Below are positions 1-6,968 of a DNA stretch of 18,749 nt, in pieces. The position numbers and the translations under genes were made by a program. Location: assembly GCA_934630905.1 (NCBI GenBank), contig CAKTXN010000026.1:1-18749 (forward strand). Direction: 5' to 3'. This stretch comes from an uncultured Eggerthellaceae bacterium (GTDB lineage Bacteria; Actinomycetota; Coriobacteriia; Coriobacteriales; Eggerthellaceae). Under the pieces are notes generated by a model. The model searched no databases, was not told where the DNA came from, and saw only the letters and a program-made list of their open reading frames with translations. Within the stretch, counting starts at the first letter, position 1, and each line of letters opens with the position of its first letter.

Positions 1-197
1 GTGCAACGTGTTCGGTTGTGGTGAATTACGCCAACGAGAAGGGCATTGAGCTGGATAAACGCGATGTTGAGCAAGTTGCTCCTTATGAAGAGCTGCTTGC
101 CTTGGGCGGCGATGCGAATCTTATTCCGTATTTATACGACGCGGGTCAGCTCATTCAGGGCAATGACGAGATCATTGCGCACTTGGAGCAGCGATAA
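1..197 (+). CDS. C-terminal part of a glutaredoxin/GST-N-fold protein (partial)
   Basis: An open frame with codons from base 3 runs 64 residues to TAA at 195-197; the 5' end lies outside the window. The residues follow the second half of a glutaredoxin or GST N-terminal (thioredoxin fold): a helix with TCSVVVNYANEKGIELDKRD, then YEELLALGGDANLIPYLYD, where the cis-Pro of the fold (IPYL) precedes the last strands, and a final helix NDEIIAHLEQR. The truncated first codon ends in GT, so if the preceding base is T it encodes Cys and the protein would carry a C-A-T-C redox motif; this is only a possibility. The role would be thiol-disulfide exchange in the cytoplasm. The fold is fairly secure, the exact subfamily is not. 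Confidence 0.7.
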   Translation, partial: ATCSVVVNYANEKGIELDKRDVEQVAPYEELLALGGDANLIPYLYDAGQLIQGNDEIIAHLEQR

Positions 198-212
198 GTG
201 CTGTTGCTGGCG

Positions 213-237
213 CGCTTTGCGTGAAGCACGCAAGGCG
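213..237 (+). other. Stem-loop just after the glutaredoxin-like gene
   Basis: An 11-bp stem (213-223 with 227-237, one T-G wobble) closes a 3-nt loop, 16 bp after the stop codon. No T-run follows, so it is a weak terminator candidate. It could equally be an mRNA 3'-end stabilising hairpin. Confidence 0.4.
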
Positions 238-364
238 TCGCGCCTGGTGAGGCGAAATGTGGCAAACATATGCTTATGCGTTGCGAGTGCGTTCGTCATC
301 GGGCGAAAGGAGAGTCCTACGCCGTGAAATTGTTGACAAAAGGTGGGGTAATTTGACATCTTTC

Positions 365-385
365 GACAGCGGTTTCGCTGTTTTT
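365..385 (+). terminator. Candidate intrinsic terminator for the glutaredoxin-like gene
   Basis: A 6-bp stem, ACAGCG (366-371) with CGCTGT (376-381), around a GTTT loop runs directly into T381-T385. The geometry is that of a short rho-independent terminator reading rightward. The stem is short, and it lies about 170 bp after the only rightward gene in this region, so assignment is tentative. Confidence 0.4.
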
Positions 386-428
386 GAGCGAGCTTGTTGC
401 GAAATCGCTTTCGATTTCAGGCAAATGC

Positions 429-576
429 ACGATAATCGGTGGTCAAGTTGCGGGATTTCGAGGTTATTGAGCGGTTCGCTCGGTGAACCGAAATAGGTCG
501 ATACGATAATCCCAGGTCAGAAGCATGCGTTAATTTTGATAGATAATCTGATTGTTTCCCGACCACCGATTATCGT
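429..576. repeat. 16-bp perfect inverted repeat bounding a 148-bp noncoding element
   Basis: ACGATAATCGGTGGTC at 429-444 is the exact reverse complement of 561-576. A third, imperfect direct copy (ACGATAATCCCAGGTC, 13 of 16 matching) lies between them, starting at about 502. Another GATAATC is at 542. A small hairpin (CGGTTC 472-477 with GAACCG 485-490) sits inside. There is no open reading frame and no evident target-site duplication. It could be a small non-autonomous element, a structured RNA or a cluster of binding sites. Confidence 0.6.
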
Positions 577-624
577 CGATCAGCCCGAATTTAACCCCTT
601 TTATCCAACAAGAGGTGACAAATA

Positions 625-663
625 AATAGGAGGGATTGCGATTTTTTCGCAATCCCTCCTATT
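625..663 (-). terminator. Long-stem intrinsic terminator of the purine operon
   Basis: A perfect 17-bp stem (625-641 with 647-663) closes a 5-nt loop. Read leftward it is followed by TTATTTG, a moderately U-rich tail, so it fits a terminator for the purO-purH operon ending at 732. It lies about 70 bp after the stop codon, behind the hairpin at 679-709. It may also block readthrough from the convergent gene. Confidence 0.65.
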
Positions 664-678
664 ATGAGGTGTCGTAAC

Positions 679-709
679 TTTCCATATACCCCTAGGGGGT
701 ATATGGAAA
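679..709. repeat. Perfect 14-bp palindrome containing TACCCC/GGGGTA
   Basis: The arms 679-692 and 696-709 are exactly complementary around a 3-nt loop (TAG), 23 bp beyond the AICAR formyltransferase stop codon. Neither side carries a T-run, so it is a hairpin rather than a complete terminator. Its core TACCCC-n-GGGGTA recurs in the promoter of the LuxR-type regulator at 7338-7354. Confidence 0.6.
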
Positions 710-731
710 TAGTGGGGTAAAGCAGTAAATC

Positions 732-1910
732 TTAGTGATGGAACAGGCGCATACCGGTGAACGCCATGGTCATACCGTACTTGTTCGCCGTTTCGATAAC
801 GTTATCGTCGCGGATGGAGCCGCCCGGCTCAGCAATGTATTGTGCACCCGACTTTGCCGCGCGCTCAATGCTGTCGCCGAAGGGGAAGAACGCATCGGAG
901 CCAACGGCAACGCCCTTGAGCGTTTTCAGCCATTCCTTCTTTTCTTCAAGCGTGAGCACTTCAGGCTTGGTCTTCCAGGTTTGCTGCCACACGCCATCAG
1001 CCAAAACGTCTTCGTAATCGTTGGAGATGTACACGTCAATGGCGTTATCGCGATCGGCACGACGCACGTTGTCAACCCACGGCAAGCTCAAAACTTTGGG
1101 GTGCTGGCGCAAATACCAGAAGTCAGCTTTGTCGCCCGCCAGGCGTACGCAGTGCACGCGGGACTGCTGACCTGCGCCAACACCAATAGTCTGGCCGTCT
1201 TTCACGAACACCACAGAGTTGGACTGCGTGTATTTCAGCGTAAGCAGCGCCACCAGCAAGTCGGTCTGTGCGTCTTCGGGCAGGTCCTTGTTCTCGGTGA
1301 CAATGTTGTCAAATTGGCTCTTGTCAATGGCAAAGTTGTTGCGGCCCTGCTCAAACGTTACGCCATAGATGTCGCGGCATTCCTGCACAGCGGGCACGTA
1401 CGTCTCATCCATTTGGATAACACAGTAGTTGCCCTTCTTCTTCGTCTTCAGCAGTGCAAGCGCTTCGTCGGTGTAACCAGGGGCGATAATGCCATCGGAC
1501 ACTTCGCTTTGCAGGTACGCGGCTGTAGCAGCGTCGCAGGTATCGGAAAGCGCAACCCAGTCGCCGTAAGAGCACAGGCGGTGAGCGCCGCGTGCGCGAA
1601 TGTAAGCGCAGGCCAGGGGCGTGAGTTCGGCTTCGGGGTCAACGAAGTAGATTTGCTTGTCAACGTCGGAAAGCGGCTTGCCCACGGCAGCGCCCGAAGG
1701 CGATACGTGCTTGAACGATGCGGCGGCGCACATGCCGGTTGCCTGCTTGATTTCGCGCACGAGCTGGTATGAGTTGAACGCGTCAAGCAGATTGATGTAG
1801 CCAGGACGGCCATTCAGAATCTGAATTGGCAGGTCAGAGCCGTCTTTCATGTAAATCTTCGCTGGCTTCTGATTGGGGTTCAGACCGTATTTCAGTTCGA
1901 ATTCCTTCAT
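732..1910 (-). CDS. purH: Stand-alone AICAR formyltransferase (PurH C-terminal domain type)
   Basis: A 392-residue cytoplasmic enzyme that transfers a formyl group from 10-formyltetrahydrofolate to AICAR, giving FAICAR, the penultimate step of de novo IMP synthesis. Family signatures are visible: KYGLNPNQ near the start, SFKHVSPSG with the conserved Lys67-His68 pair, YTQSNSV, GVGAGQQSRVHC, and a C-terminal block with SDAFFPF, PGGSIRD and FTGMRLFHH. The N-terminal IMP cyclohydrolase domain of classical bifunctional PurH (about 200 residues) is absent; that activity is supplied by the gene just upstream. I chose the ATG at 1910 because AAAGGAG lies about 9 nt before it and the family N-terminus begins here; the open frame extends further upstream but into the neighbouring gene. 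The gene is 29 bp downstream of purO and almost certainly co-transcribed with it. Confidence 0.93.
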   Translation of the reverse strand: MKEFELKYGLNPNQKPAKIYMKDGSDLPIQILNGRPGYINLLDAFNSYQLVREIKQATGMCAAASFKHVSPSGAAVGKPLSDVDKQIYFVDPEAELTPLACAYIRARGAHRLCSYGDWVALSDTCDAATAAYLQSEVSDGIIAPGYTDEALALLKTKKKGNYCVIQMDETYVPAVQECRDIYGVTFEQGRNNFAIDKSQFDNIVTENKDLPEDAQTDLLVALLTLKYTQSNSVVFVKDGQTIGVGAGQQSRVHCVRLAGDKADFWYLRQHPKVLSLPWVDNVRRADRDNAIDVYISNDYEDVLADGVWQQTWKTKPEVLTLEEKKEWLKTLKGVAVGSDAFFPFGDSIERAAKSGAQYIAEPGGSIRDDNVIETANKYGMTMAFTGMRLFHH

Positions 1911-1939
1911 GGGGAAGGACTCCTTTCCGCTCGTTTTTG

Positions 1940-2575
1940 CTAGTCTCCCAAATTCTTGTTGAAAATGCTCACTTCGCCTGCAACATTGCAGTACAGCGAC
2001 ACCTTGTTGTCGGCATTCAGCGCCGCCCAAACTTCGTCGGGCTCGGGCATGCTGACCTCGATGGGCTCGCCTGCAAACGTGGGCAACGGGTTGCCATCAC
2101 CCTGGTACGTGGAAATAAAGTAGCCGGTACCTTCATCGGCACCTTCGTATGCGAAGAATTCGCGCTGGCAACGGTCACCCGCACCATGCTTCAGAATAGA
2201 AATCTCAAACGAGCCGTCTTCGTTGATCACGGCGGAAATGCGCGGGGTGAAATTCGGCGCATCGGGCTCGTATTCGCGCTTCATGCAGCCGGCGCGGAAA
2301 TCGCCCGCCTCAACAATGGTGTCGGTCTGGTCGCCATTCGTCACAACCAGTTTGTCGCCCATGGTGCGCACGGGGTGATAGATAATCAAGCTGGGGTCTT
2401 CAAGCAGAGAAGGGTCATGTGCTTCGGTGCGAATGCCGTCGTCGGTCAAAGTGAACACGCGGTTGCGGCTGTTCGTGCTGCGACCCATGATCCAGTAGTA
2501 AACGCGGTCTTTGCCAACCACAATACCGCGCCCCGGATAGGGGTTGTTCTGCAGAAGTTCAACGAGGTTTTTCAT
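1940..2575 (-). CDS. purO: IMP cyclohydrolase, archaeal/PurO-like family
   Basis: A 211-residue protein that would close FAICAR to IMP, the last step of purine ring synthesis, in the cytoplasm. The N-terminus NPYPGRGIVVG followed by YYWIMGRSTNSRNRVF is the hallmark of the IMP cyclohydrolase-like family (Pfam IMP_cyclohyd), unrelated to the methylglyoxal-synthase-fold domain of PurH. Its length is about that of the family. The ATG at 2575 is preceded by AAAGGA at 8-10 nt; the open frame upstream of it crosses the promoter and terminator and is not coding. It is the first gene of the operon and ends 29 bp before the AICAR formyltransferase, its direct metabolic partner. A sigma-70-like promoter lies about 57 bp upstream. 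Confidence 0.88.
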   Translation of the reverse strand: MKNLVELLQNNPYPGRGIVVGKDRVYYWIMGRSTNSRNRVFTLTDDGIRTEAHDPSLLEDPSLIIYHPVRTMGDKLVVTNGDQTDTIVEAGDFRAGCMKREYEPDAPNFTPRISAVINEDGSFEISILKHGAGDRCQREFFAYEGADEGTGYFISTYQGDGNPLPTFAGEPIEVSMPEPDEVWAALNADNKVSLYCNVAGEVSIFNKNLGD

Positions 2576-2631
2576 AAAACGTTTTCCTTTCGCTGTTTCC
2601 CGTTGTCGTGCTTCTTTTCCACCATTCTTGC

Positions 2632-2660
2632 ATTTTAGCTGCCCTTTTGACCTGCGGCAA
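2632..2660 (-). promoter_or_regulatory. Promoter of the purO-purH operon
   Basis: On the minus strand a -35 box TTGCCG (2655-2660) and a -10 box TAAAAT (2632-2637) are separated by 17 bp. They lie between the upstream operon's terminator and the purO start codon, which predicts a leader of about 50 nt. I saw no PurR-like or riboswitch-like structure in that leader. Confidence 0.6.
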
Positions 2661-2685
2661 TTCTTGCGATTCGTTTGCAGCGCAT

Positions 2686-2722
2686 AAAAAAGGCAAGCCA
2701 CCCTGCAAAGGTATGGCTTGCC
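2686..2722 (-). terminator. Intrinsic terminator ending the transhydroxylase/VOC transcription unit
   Basis: A 9-bp perfect stem, TGGCTTGCC/GGCAAGCCA (2692-2700 with 2714-2722), is followed leftward by a run of six T residues on the minus strand (A2686-A2691 on plus). This is a textbook rho-independent terminator, about 170 bp after the VOC gene stop and just before the purO promoter. The rest of the 319-bp gap 2576-2894 holds the purO promoter and leader plus a 7-bp inverted repeat (GTTGTTG 2744-2750, CAACAAC 2785-2791); I see no gene in it. Confidence 0.85.
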
Positions 2723-2894
2723 CAGACGGTCGGCGTTATGTAGGTTGTTGCTCCCCTGTGGTTGTCCACCCGTTCCGTCAGTCACAACAACTCAAGGAAG
2801 TGTAGCAAATTGCGAGCGCTGTGCGCGCGTGGTTTCAAACGTATCGGGCGAATCACACAAAAACGCTACTCGGCGCATCGGTTGCAGCGCGCTG

Positions 2895-3365
2895 CTACTC
2901 GATCGGGGCGATGTCGTCCTGAACGGCTTCAATGCGCTCGTTACCAGGGCCCCTGAAGAACATGATCTTCAGGTGGGCGCCACCGTTTCCGTAAACCTGG
3001 AACACGTCGTTGTCCTGCGCGCCCAGCGGACGATCGAACGGGCACAGTGCGTCAAACGGACCGGCTTCAATGGCAACGCCCTTCTCGTTCAGCAGCGCCA
3101 CGAATTCGTCCATGTTCTCTACGCGTACAGCCAGGTGATTCAGTGCGTGAGCATTTGCCTCAACGCAGGACTTATCAGCGGTTTCAAGCAGCTCGATGAT
3201 AATGCCGCCATCGTTTTTGATCCAAGCCATCTTCAGCGGCTTGTCACCTTCCATGGTCTCGGTGGAGAAAAGGTGACGGAAGTTGAAAACGTCGCAGTAC
3301 CAACGAATGGACTCATCAATGTCCTTGCAATAAATTCCCTGATGATGGGTTTCGATTGCTTTCAT
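2895..3365 (-). CDS. VOC-superfamily (glyoxalase/dioxygenase-fold) protein
   Basis: A 156-residue protein with two beta-alpha-beta-beta-beta modules of the vicinal oxygen chelate superfamily (glyoxalase I, methylmalonyl-CoA epimerase, extradiol dioxygenases). The four positions that usually bind the metal are filled: His8 (HHQGIY), Glu58 (IIIELLE), His77 (LNHLAVRV) and Glu146 (GNERIEAVQ), so it is probably a divalent-metal enzyme. The reaction cannot be named from sequence. The ATG at 3365 has GAAAGGAG about 7 nt upstream. It lies about 200 bp downstream of the small transhydroxylase subunit with a terminator-like hairpin between them, and I found no convincing promoter of its own, so expression by partial readthrough is likely. 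Its position suggests a role on the same aromatic substrate or product, or in handling a reactive by-product; this is inference. Confidence 0.85.
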   Translation of the reverse strand: MKAIETHHQGIYCKDIDESIRWYCDVFNFRHLFSTETMEGDKPLKMAWIKNDGGIIIELLETADKSCVEANAHALNHLAVRVENMDEFVALLNEKGVAIEAGPFDALCPFDRPLGAQDNDVFQVYGNGGAHLKIMFFRGPGNERIEAVQDDIAPIE

Positions 3366-3484
3366 GTGCAGCTCCTTTCAAAACTTCTGGAATGTTTGGG
3401 GCGCCGTCGCTGGCGGCCTACAGGCCTTGCGCGCATTCTGCAAAGTGCGTCGAACGAAGCCTGCAGGCCTTTGCGGTGCCCCGT

Positions 3485-3552
3485 AAAAATCGGGGAAGGA
3501 ACGGGAAGGGGTGCCAACCAAGCTGGTGCGCCCTTCGCCGTTGCCTTCCCCG
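3485..3552 (-). terminator. Terminator-like long hairpin between the small subunit gene and the VOC gene
   Basis: An extended stem pairs 3491-3504 with 3538-3552 (one bulged base) and continues inward as 3505-3510 with 3531-3536. Leftward on the minus strand it is followed by ATTTTT (3485-3490). It begins 12 bp after the stop codon of the small subunit gene, the usual place for an intrinsic terminator or attenuator. The spacer beyond it also carries two copies of GCCTRCAGGCCTT (about 3418 and 3459). Confidence 0.7.
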
Positions 3553-3564
3553 CATTACGCGAAA

Positions 3565-4386
3565 TTAGGCCTTGTACATGGCGATAGTGCCAACGTTGAG
3601 GTCCTTGTCAACGGTGGAGATGAAGTCCTTCACCGTGCGCGGCAGGTAGCCTTCAGCTTCTACGCTAATGGTGTACTCTGCAGCTTCGATCTGCTTGAAC
3701 CAGAAGTCACCGAACCAGTCACTCGTGGTTTCGCGGGTCTCGCCGGTTTCCTTGTTGGTAAGGACAACCTTTGCGCCAATGATAACCTCATCGGCTTCCA
3801 GGTCGGCAATTTCGCCGCCAATGAAACGCTTCGGAAGGTTCAGGTACACAACGCTCGGCTGCGTGTTCAGGTCGGGGCGAAGAATCTCGGCATTCTTCAA
3901 TTCCTCAGCGAACTCTTCTTCGTCACCGAAGCGAAGAACGTCGTGAGCACACGCGTCAACGCAGCGGGGAACGGTCCAGCCGTCGTCCAGTAGGTGAGCG
4001 CAGCCCGTGCACTTCTGGGCAACGTTCTGCTCGTCGTTCCAGAACATAGCGCCATAGGGGCAAGCGTCCACGATAGCCTTCTGGCCGCGTGCCTTCACCG
4101 GATCAACAATGACCAGGCCGTCATCGCGACGGTACACGGCGCCGTCCTTTGCAACAGCCATGCAAGGTGCGTTCTTGCAGTGCTGGCACATAATGGGCGT
4201 GTAGGCAACGGTGACCTTGGGCACCTGGCCGCGTTCTTTTTCCTCAACGCGAACCCAGTGCTGACCAGTGTCGGGCTGGGGAAGAGCGATGGGCGACCAG
4301 TCGTTGTCAACGTGCTCGTCTTTGCAGACAATCTCGCAACTACGGCAACCAACGCACTTAGCAACGTCAATGACAAACATTTTCAT
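3565..4386 (-). CDS. athS: Pyrogallol hydroxytransferase-type small subunit, three-[4Fe-4S] electron protein
   Basis: A 273-residue iron-sulfur subunit partner of the molybdopterin subunit encoded immediately upstream. Twelve cysteines are visible: C11, C14, C17, C21; C67, C70, C75; C109; C126, C129; C142, C146. That is enough for three [4Fe-4S] clusters, where DmsB-type subunits have sixteen cysteines and four clusters; Ala79 stands where a CxxxCP ligand is normally found. Residues from about 190 form a transthyretin/carboxypeptidase-regulatory-like beta domain (GAKVVLTNKETGETRET, then FGDFWFKQIEAAEYTISVEA). This three-part design and the length match the small subunit of Pelobacter acidigallici transhydroxylase (about 275 residues). 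No signal peptide is present, so it is cytoplasmic. The ATG at 4386 follows the large-subunit stop by 2 nt and its GAGGAGG ribosome site lies inside that gene, indicating translational coupling. Confidence 0.88.
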   Translation of the reverse strand: MKMFVIDVAKCVGCRSCEIVCKDEHVDNDWSPIALPQPDTGQHWVRVEEKERGQVPKVTVAYTPIMCQHCKNAPCMAVAKDGAVYRRDDGLVIVDPVKARGQKAIVDACPYGAMFWNDEQNVAQKCTGCAHLLDDGWTVPRCVDACAHDVLRFGDEEEFAEELKNAEILRPDLNTQPSVVYLNLPKRFIGGEIADLEADEVIIGAKVVLTNKETGETRETTSDWFGDFWFKQIEAAEYTISVEAEGYLPRTVKDFISTVDKDLNVGTIAMYKA

Positions 4387-4388
4387 GA

Positions 4389-6968
4389 TTAGGCCTCCTC
4401 GTCCATGATGATGACGGTCTCGGCAACTTGGCCGGTGTCCTTGTCGTATACCTTGCTGAACGCTTCGGGATACTGACGTGCCAGTTCGAACACGTCAACT
4501 TTCTCGATGTTGACCAAGAAGCTGTTGGTAACTTCGCCCGGTGCGTTCTTCGACGTGGTGTTAGAGGGGCAAATCAGGTTGTTTGCGCCAGCACGATCGA
4601 ATTCGCCAATAACAATGTTGTCAACGCGTGCGCCATGGTCCTGGTACAGAGCACCGGGGATAATGCGCTCGCTCACGCGGATGCCGCCCAAGACAGCGCC
4701 GCGCTCGTTGTACATCTTCACGATGTCGCCGTCTTTGACGTTTACCTTAACGGCGTCAACGGGGTTGATCCACAGCGGCTCGTACTTGTAGCCGTCGGGG
4801 CCAACAACCTTGCAGGTCTCGAATTCGCGCATCCAGGTGTTGTCATCGTTGTTTGCGTGTACGCGCCAACGCGGGTGGTTCGTGACCAGCAAGTACGGAT
4901 ATTCCTTAGCGCGCGGGTGCAGCAGGGACTCGCTGTGGGACTCGCCGTAGGGGATGAAGTGCGGAACAGGAGGACGCTCTTCATCGTTGGGATAGTACTT
5001 GGCCAGGCCGGTGGAGTAGAACTCGATCTTGCCCGTGGGGGTGTTGAACTTCTCGGCCTCGGGGTCGTTGTACCAATCGCGCAGGTGGAAGCGGTCGTTC
5101 TCCCAGTTCTCGGCGGTAGGAACAACGAAGTAGCCCTTCTCCATCCACTCTTCGTAGGAAATCATATCCTGAACGCCAGAGTTCTCGAAGCCCTTCTTGA
5201 TGAGCTCTTCTTCGGTGCCTTCCACGTACTGATCGCGCAGGCCAAGCTTTTCGGCAATGGCGATAACGCATTCCCAGTCGCTCAAAGAATCGCCAACGTG
5301 CGGGCATGCCTGCTCTTCATGCAGCAGCATGTTGTAGTTCAGGCCGTACAGGTCGGAAGAGATGTCCTGCACTTCGAGCTTGGTAGTGGTGGGAAGAACG
5401 ATGTCGGCAAACAGGCAGTCGTTTTCCATCCACGGATGCTGCGCCATGATGAACTCAAGGTTCGGGTGACGCAAAGCGCGCTGCATCTCGTTGCCGCCGT
5501 TCCAGCAGGTCTGCCAGCAAGGCGTGTCGGTCCAGATCATGTGGATGCCGGGGCAGCCAGGCTGCGGGAAGTCCCATTCAACGAACTGGTCAGCTGCGGG
5601 CAGGCCAGCAATAACATGGCCGCCGGACCAATGAACGGGCGGGTTCATGATGGCCTGAGGAATAAGGGTCTTCGGGATGAAGTTGGTGGGGGTGGTAAGC
5701 ATGGCCCAGCCGTGGTAAACGGAGCTCAGGTCGGGCTGGCATTCGGAGCGAGGCAACGGGTAAATGTCGTCGATGCCGAACAGGCCAACGTCCATGAAGT
5801 TCATCTGGCCAGCGCCGGGCTTGCCCAGCTGCTGCATAACCAACAGGGCGATTTCCAGGCGAGCAGGCTCGGTGGAGTATGCTGCGCGAATGAAGCCGCC
5901 GCCGGAGCAGTGACCAATGGACACGGCGTGCTGTGCCCAGTAGCGAGCCAACGCCTTGATCTGACGAGCAGGAACGCCGCAGATAGGAGCAGCCCAAGCC
6001 GGCGTCTTCGGAATGCCGTCTTCCTTACCCAGAATGTAGTACTCGAACCAGTCGAAGCCAACGGAGCGCTCAACAACCCACTCGCGGTCGAACAGGCCCT
6101 CGGTCATCCATACGTATGCGATAGCACACTGCATGGCGGCGTCGGTGTTCGGAAGAACGGGGATCCACTTGTCAGCGTGAGCAGCGCCGGCGTAGTTCAG
6201 GTCGGGGGTAATGAAGATCTGCATAATGCCAGCTTCGGTCAAGAAGCTTTCCAGAACACCGGGCATCATGCCGCCCCAGCCCCACGGCGTGGTTTCGGGG
6301 TCGCCGGACCACATGATCAGGCAGTCGCCGTTTTCGCAGATGTCCTTGAACAGGTTCTCAACGTGACCCTGCTTACCAACGGGCTCCATGCCCCACATGT
6401 GCTTTGCGCCCCAGGTCCAGCCTTCCCAGGAGTCGGGCTGGCGTGCCTGCAGGGTGTAGCCGCCCAGAAGGTCGAGCAATTTCTGCTCGCAACCATGAGC
6501 AGCGTGCAAAATCTTGGATTCGCCATGGCCGTCGCATTGCAAAAGCAGCGCTTCCATGCCGTAAGTCTCTTTGATGCGCATAATTTCTTTTGCGCAAATG
6601 TCAGTAGCTTCGTCCCAGGAAATACGGACGTACTTGGATTCGCCACGGGTTTCGGGATGACGATCGCCATCGGGATCCCAGTCAACGCGCTTCAGCGGGA
6701 ACGGAACGCGGTTCTTGGAATAAACGCGCTTCTTGTAGCCGTATTGCAGCGGGCTGGGGCAGGTATGCGTCTTGGGTTCAAGCACGGCGCCGTTGCGCGC
6801 GGTGATCTTCCAGGGACGCATATCCTCGATGTTGTACTTCTCACCGTAGTGCATGGGGCGAATGCGCAGGATCTTTCCATCCTTCACATCAACTGCCGCA
6901 GAGTTCGATCCCAGACCGAATCCGCACAGGCCCAAGGACTTGTAAACAGTTTTAGTTTCGCCTGACAT
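4389..6968 (-). CDS. athL: Pyrogallol-phloroglucinol transhydroxylase-type molybdopterin large subunit
   Basis: An 859-residue member of the DMSO-reductase family. In the known enzyme (EC 1.97.1.2, about 875 residues) a bis-MGD molybdenum centre moves a hydroxyl group between pyrogallol and a tetrahydroxybenzene co-substrate, giving phloroglucinol without net redox change. Asp179-Ser180-Trp181 aligns with the Asp-Ser-Trp of that enzyme, whose Ser binds Mo; His148 (CDGHGES) fits its catalytic His, and Tyr403 or Tyr418 could be the active-site Tyr. The N-terminus has no four-Cys Fe-S motif and no twin-arginine signal, also as in that enzyme, so it should be cytoplasmic. The C-terminal MGD-binding domain (about 685-820) includes LLVTNHPRWRVHANND. 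GGAGG precedes the ATG at 6968. Gut Eggerthellaceae catechol dehydroxylases are relatives, so the substrate and even the reaction type (transfer or reductive dehydroxylation) remain open. Confidence 0.85.
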   Translation of the reverse strand: MSGETKTVYKSLGLCGFGLGSNSAAVDVKDGKILRIRPMHYGEKYNIEDMRPWKITARNGAVLEPKTHTCPSPLQYGYKKRVYSKNRVPFPLKRVDWDPDGDRHPETRGESKYVRISWDEATDICAKEIMRIKETYGMEALLLQCDGHGESKILHAAHGCEQKLLDLLGGYTLQARQPDSWEGWTWGAKHMWGMEPVGKQGHVENLFKDICENGDCLIMWSGDPETTPWGWGGMMPGVLESFLTEAGIMQIFITPDLNYAGAAHADKWIPVLPNTDAAMQCAIAYVWMTEGLFDREWVVERSVGFDWFEYYILGKEDGIPKTPAWAAPICGVPARQIKALARYWAQHAVSIGHCSGGGFIRAAYSTEPARLEIALLVMQQLGKPGAGQMNFMDVGLFGIDDIYPLPRSECQPDLSSVYHGWAMLTTPTNFIPKTLIPQAIMNPPVHWSGGHVIAGLPAADQFVEWDFPQPGCPGIHMIWTDTPCWQTCWNGGNEMQRALRHPNLEFIMAQHPWMENDCLFADIVLPTTTKLEVQDISSDLYGLNYNMLLHEEQACPHVGDSLSDWECVIAIAEKLGLRDQYVEGTEEELIKKGFENSGVQDMISYEEWMEKGYFVVPTAENWENDRFHLRDWYNDPEAEKFNTPTGKIEFYSTGLAKYYPNDEERPPVPHFIPYGESHSESLLHPRAKEYPYLLVTNHPRWRVHANNDDNTWMREFETCKVVGPDGYKYEPLWINPVDAVKVNVKDGDIVKMYNERGAVLGGIRVSERIIPGALYQDHGARVDNIVIGEFDRAGANNLICPSNTTSKNAPGEVTNSFLVNIEKVDVFELARQYPEAFSKVYDKDTGQVAETVIIMDEEA

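Noticed and set aside
735..1772. A 345-codon plus-strand open frame opposite purH
   Set aside because: It is an antisense shadow of a gene with clear family motifs and has no homology-like features of its own.
4428..6965. An 845-codon open frame on the plus strand opposite the large transhydroxylase subunit
   Set aside because: It mirrors the real gene codon by codon and encodes no recognisable domain. Such antisense frames arise from the strong third-position bias of the true gene.
4389..6968. A periplasmic respiratory DMSO/TMAO reductase
   Set aside because: There is no twin-arginine signal, no N-terminal Fe-S cysteines and no membrane anchor subunit, and the active-site Asp-Ser-Trp with the three-cluster partner points to the transhydroxylase group.
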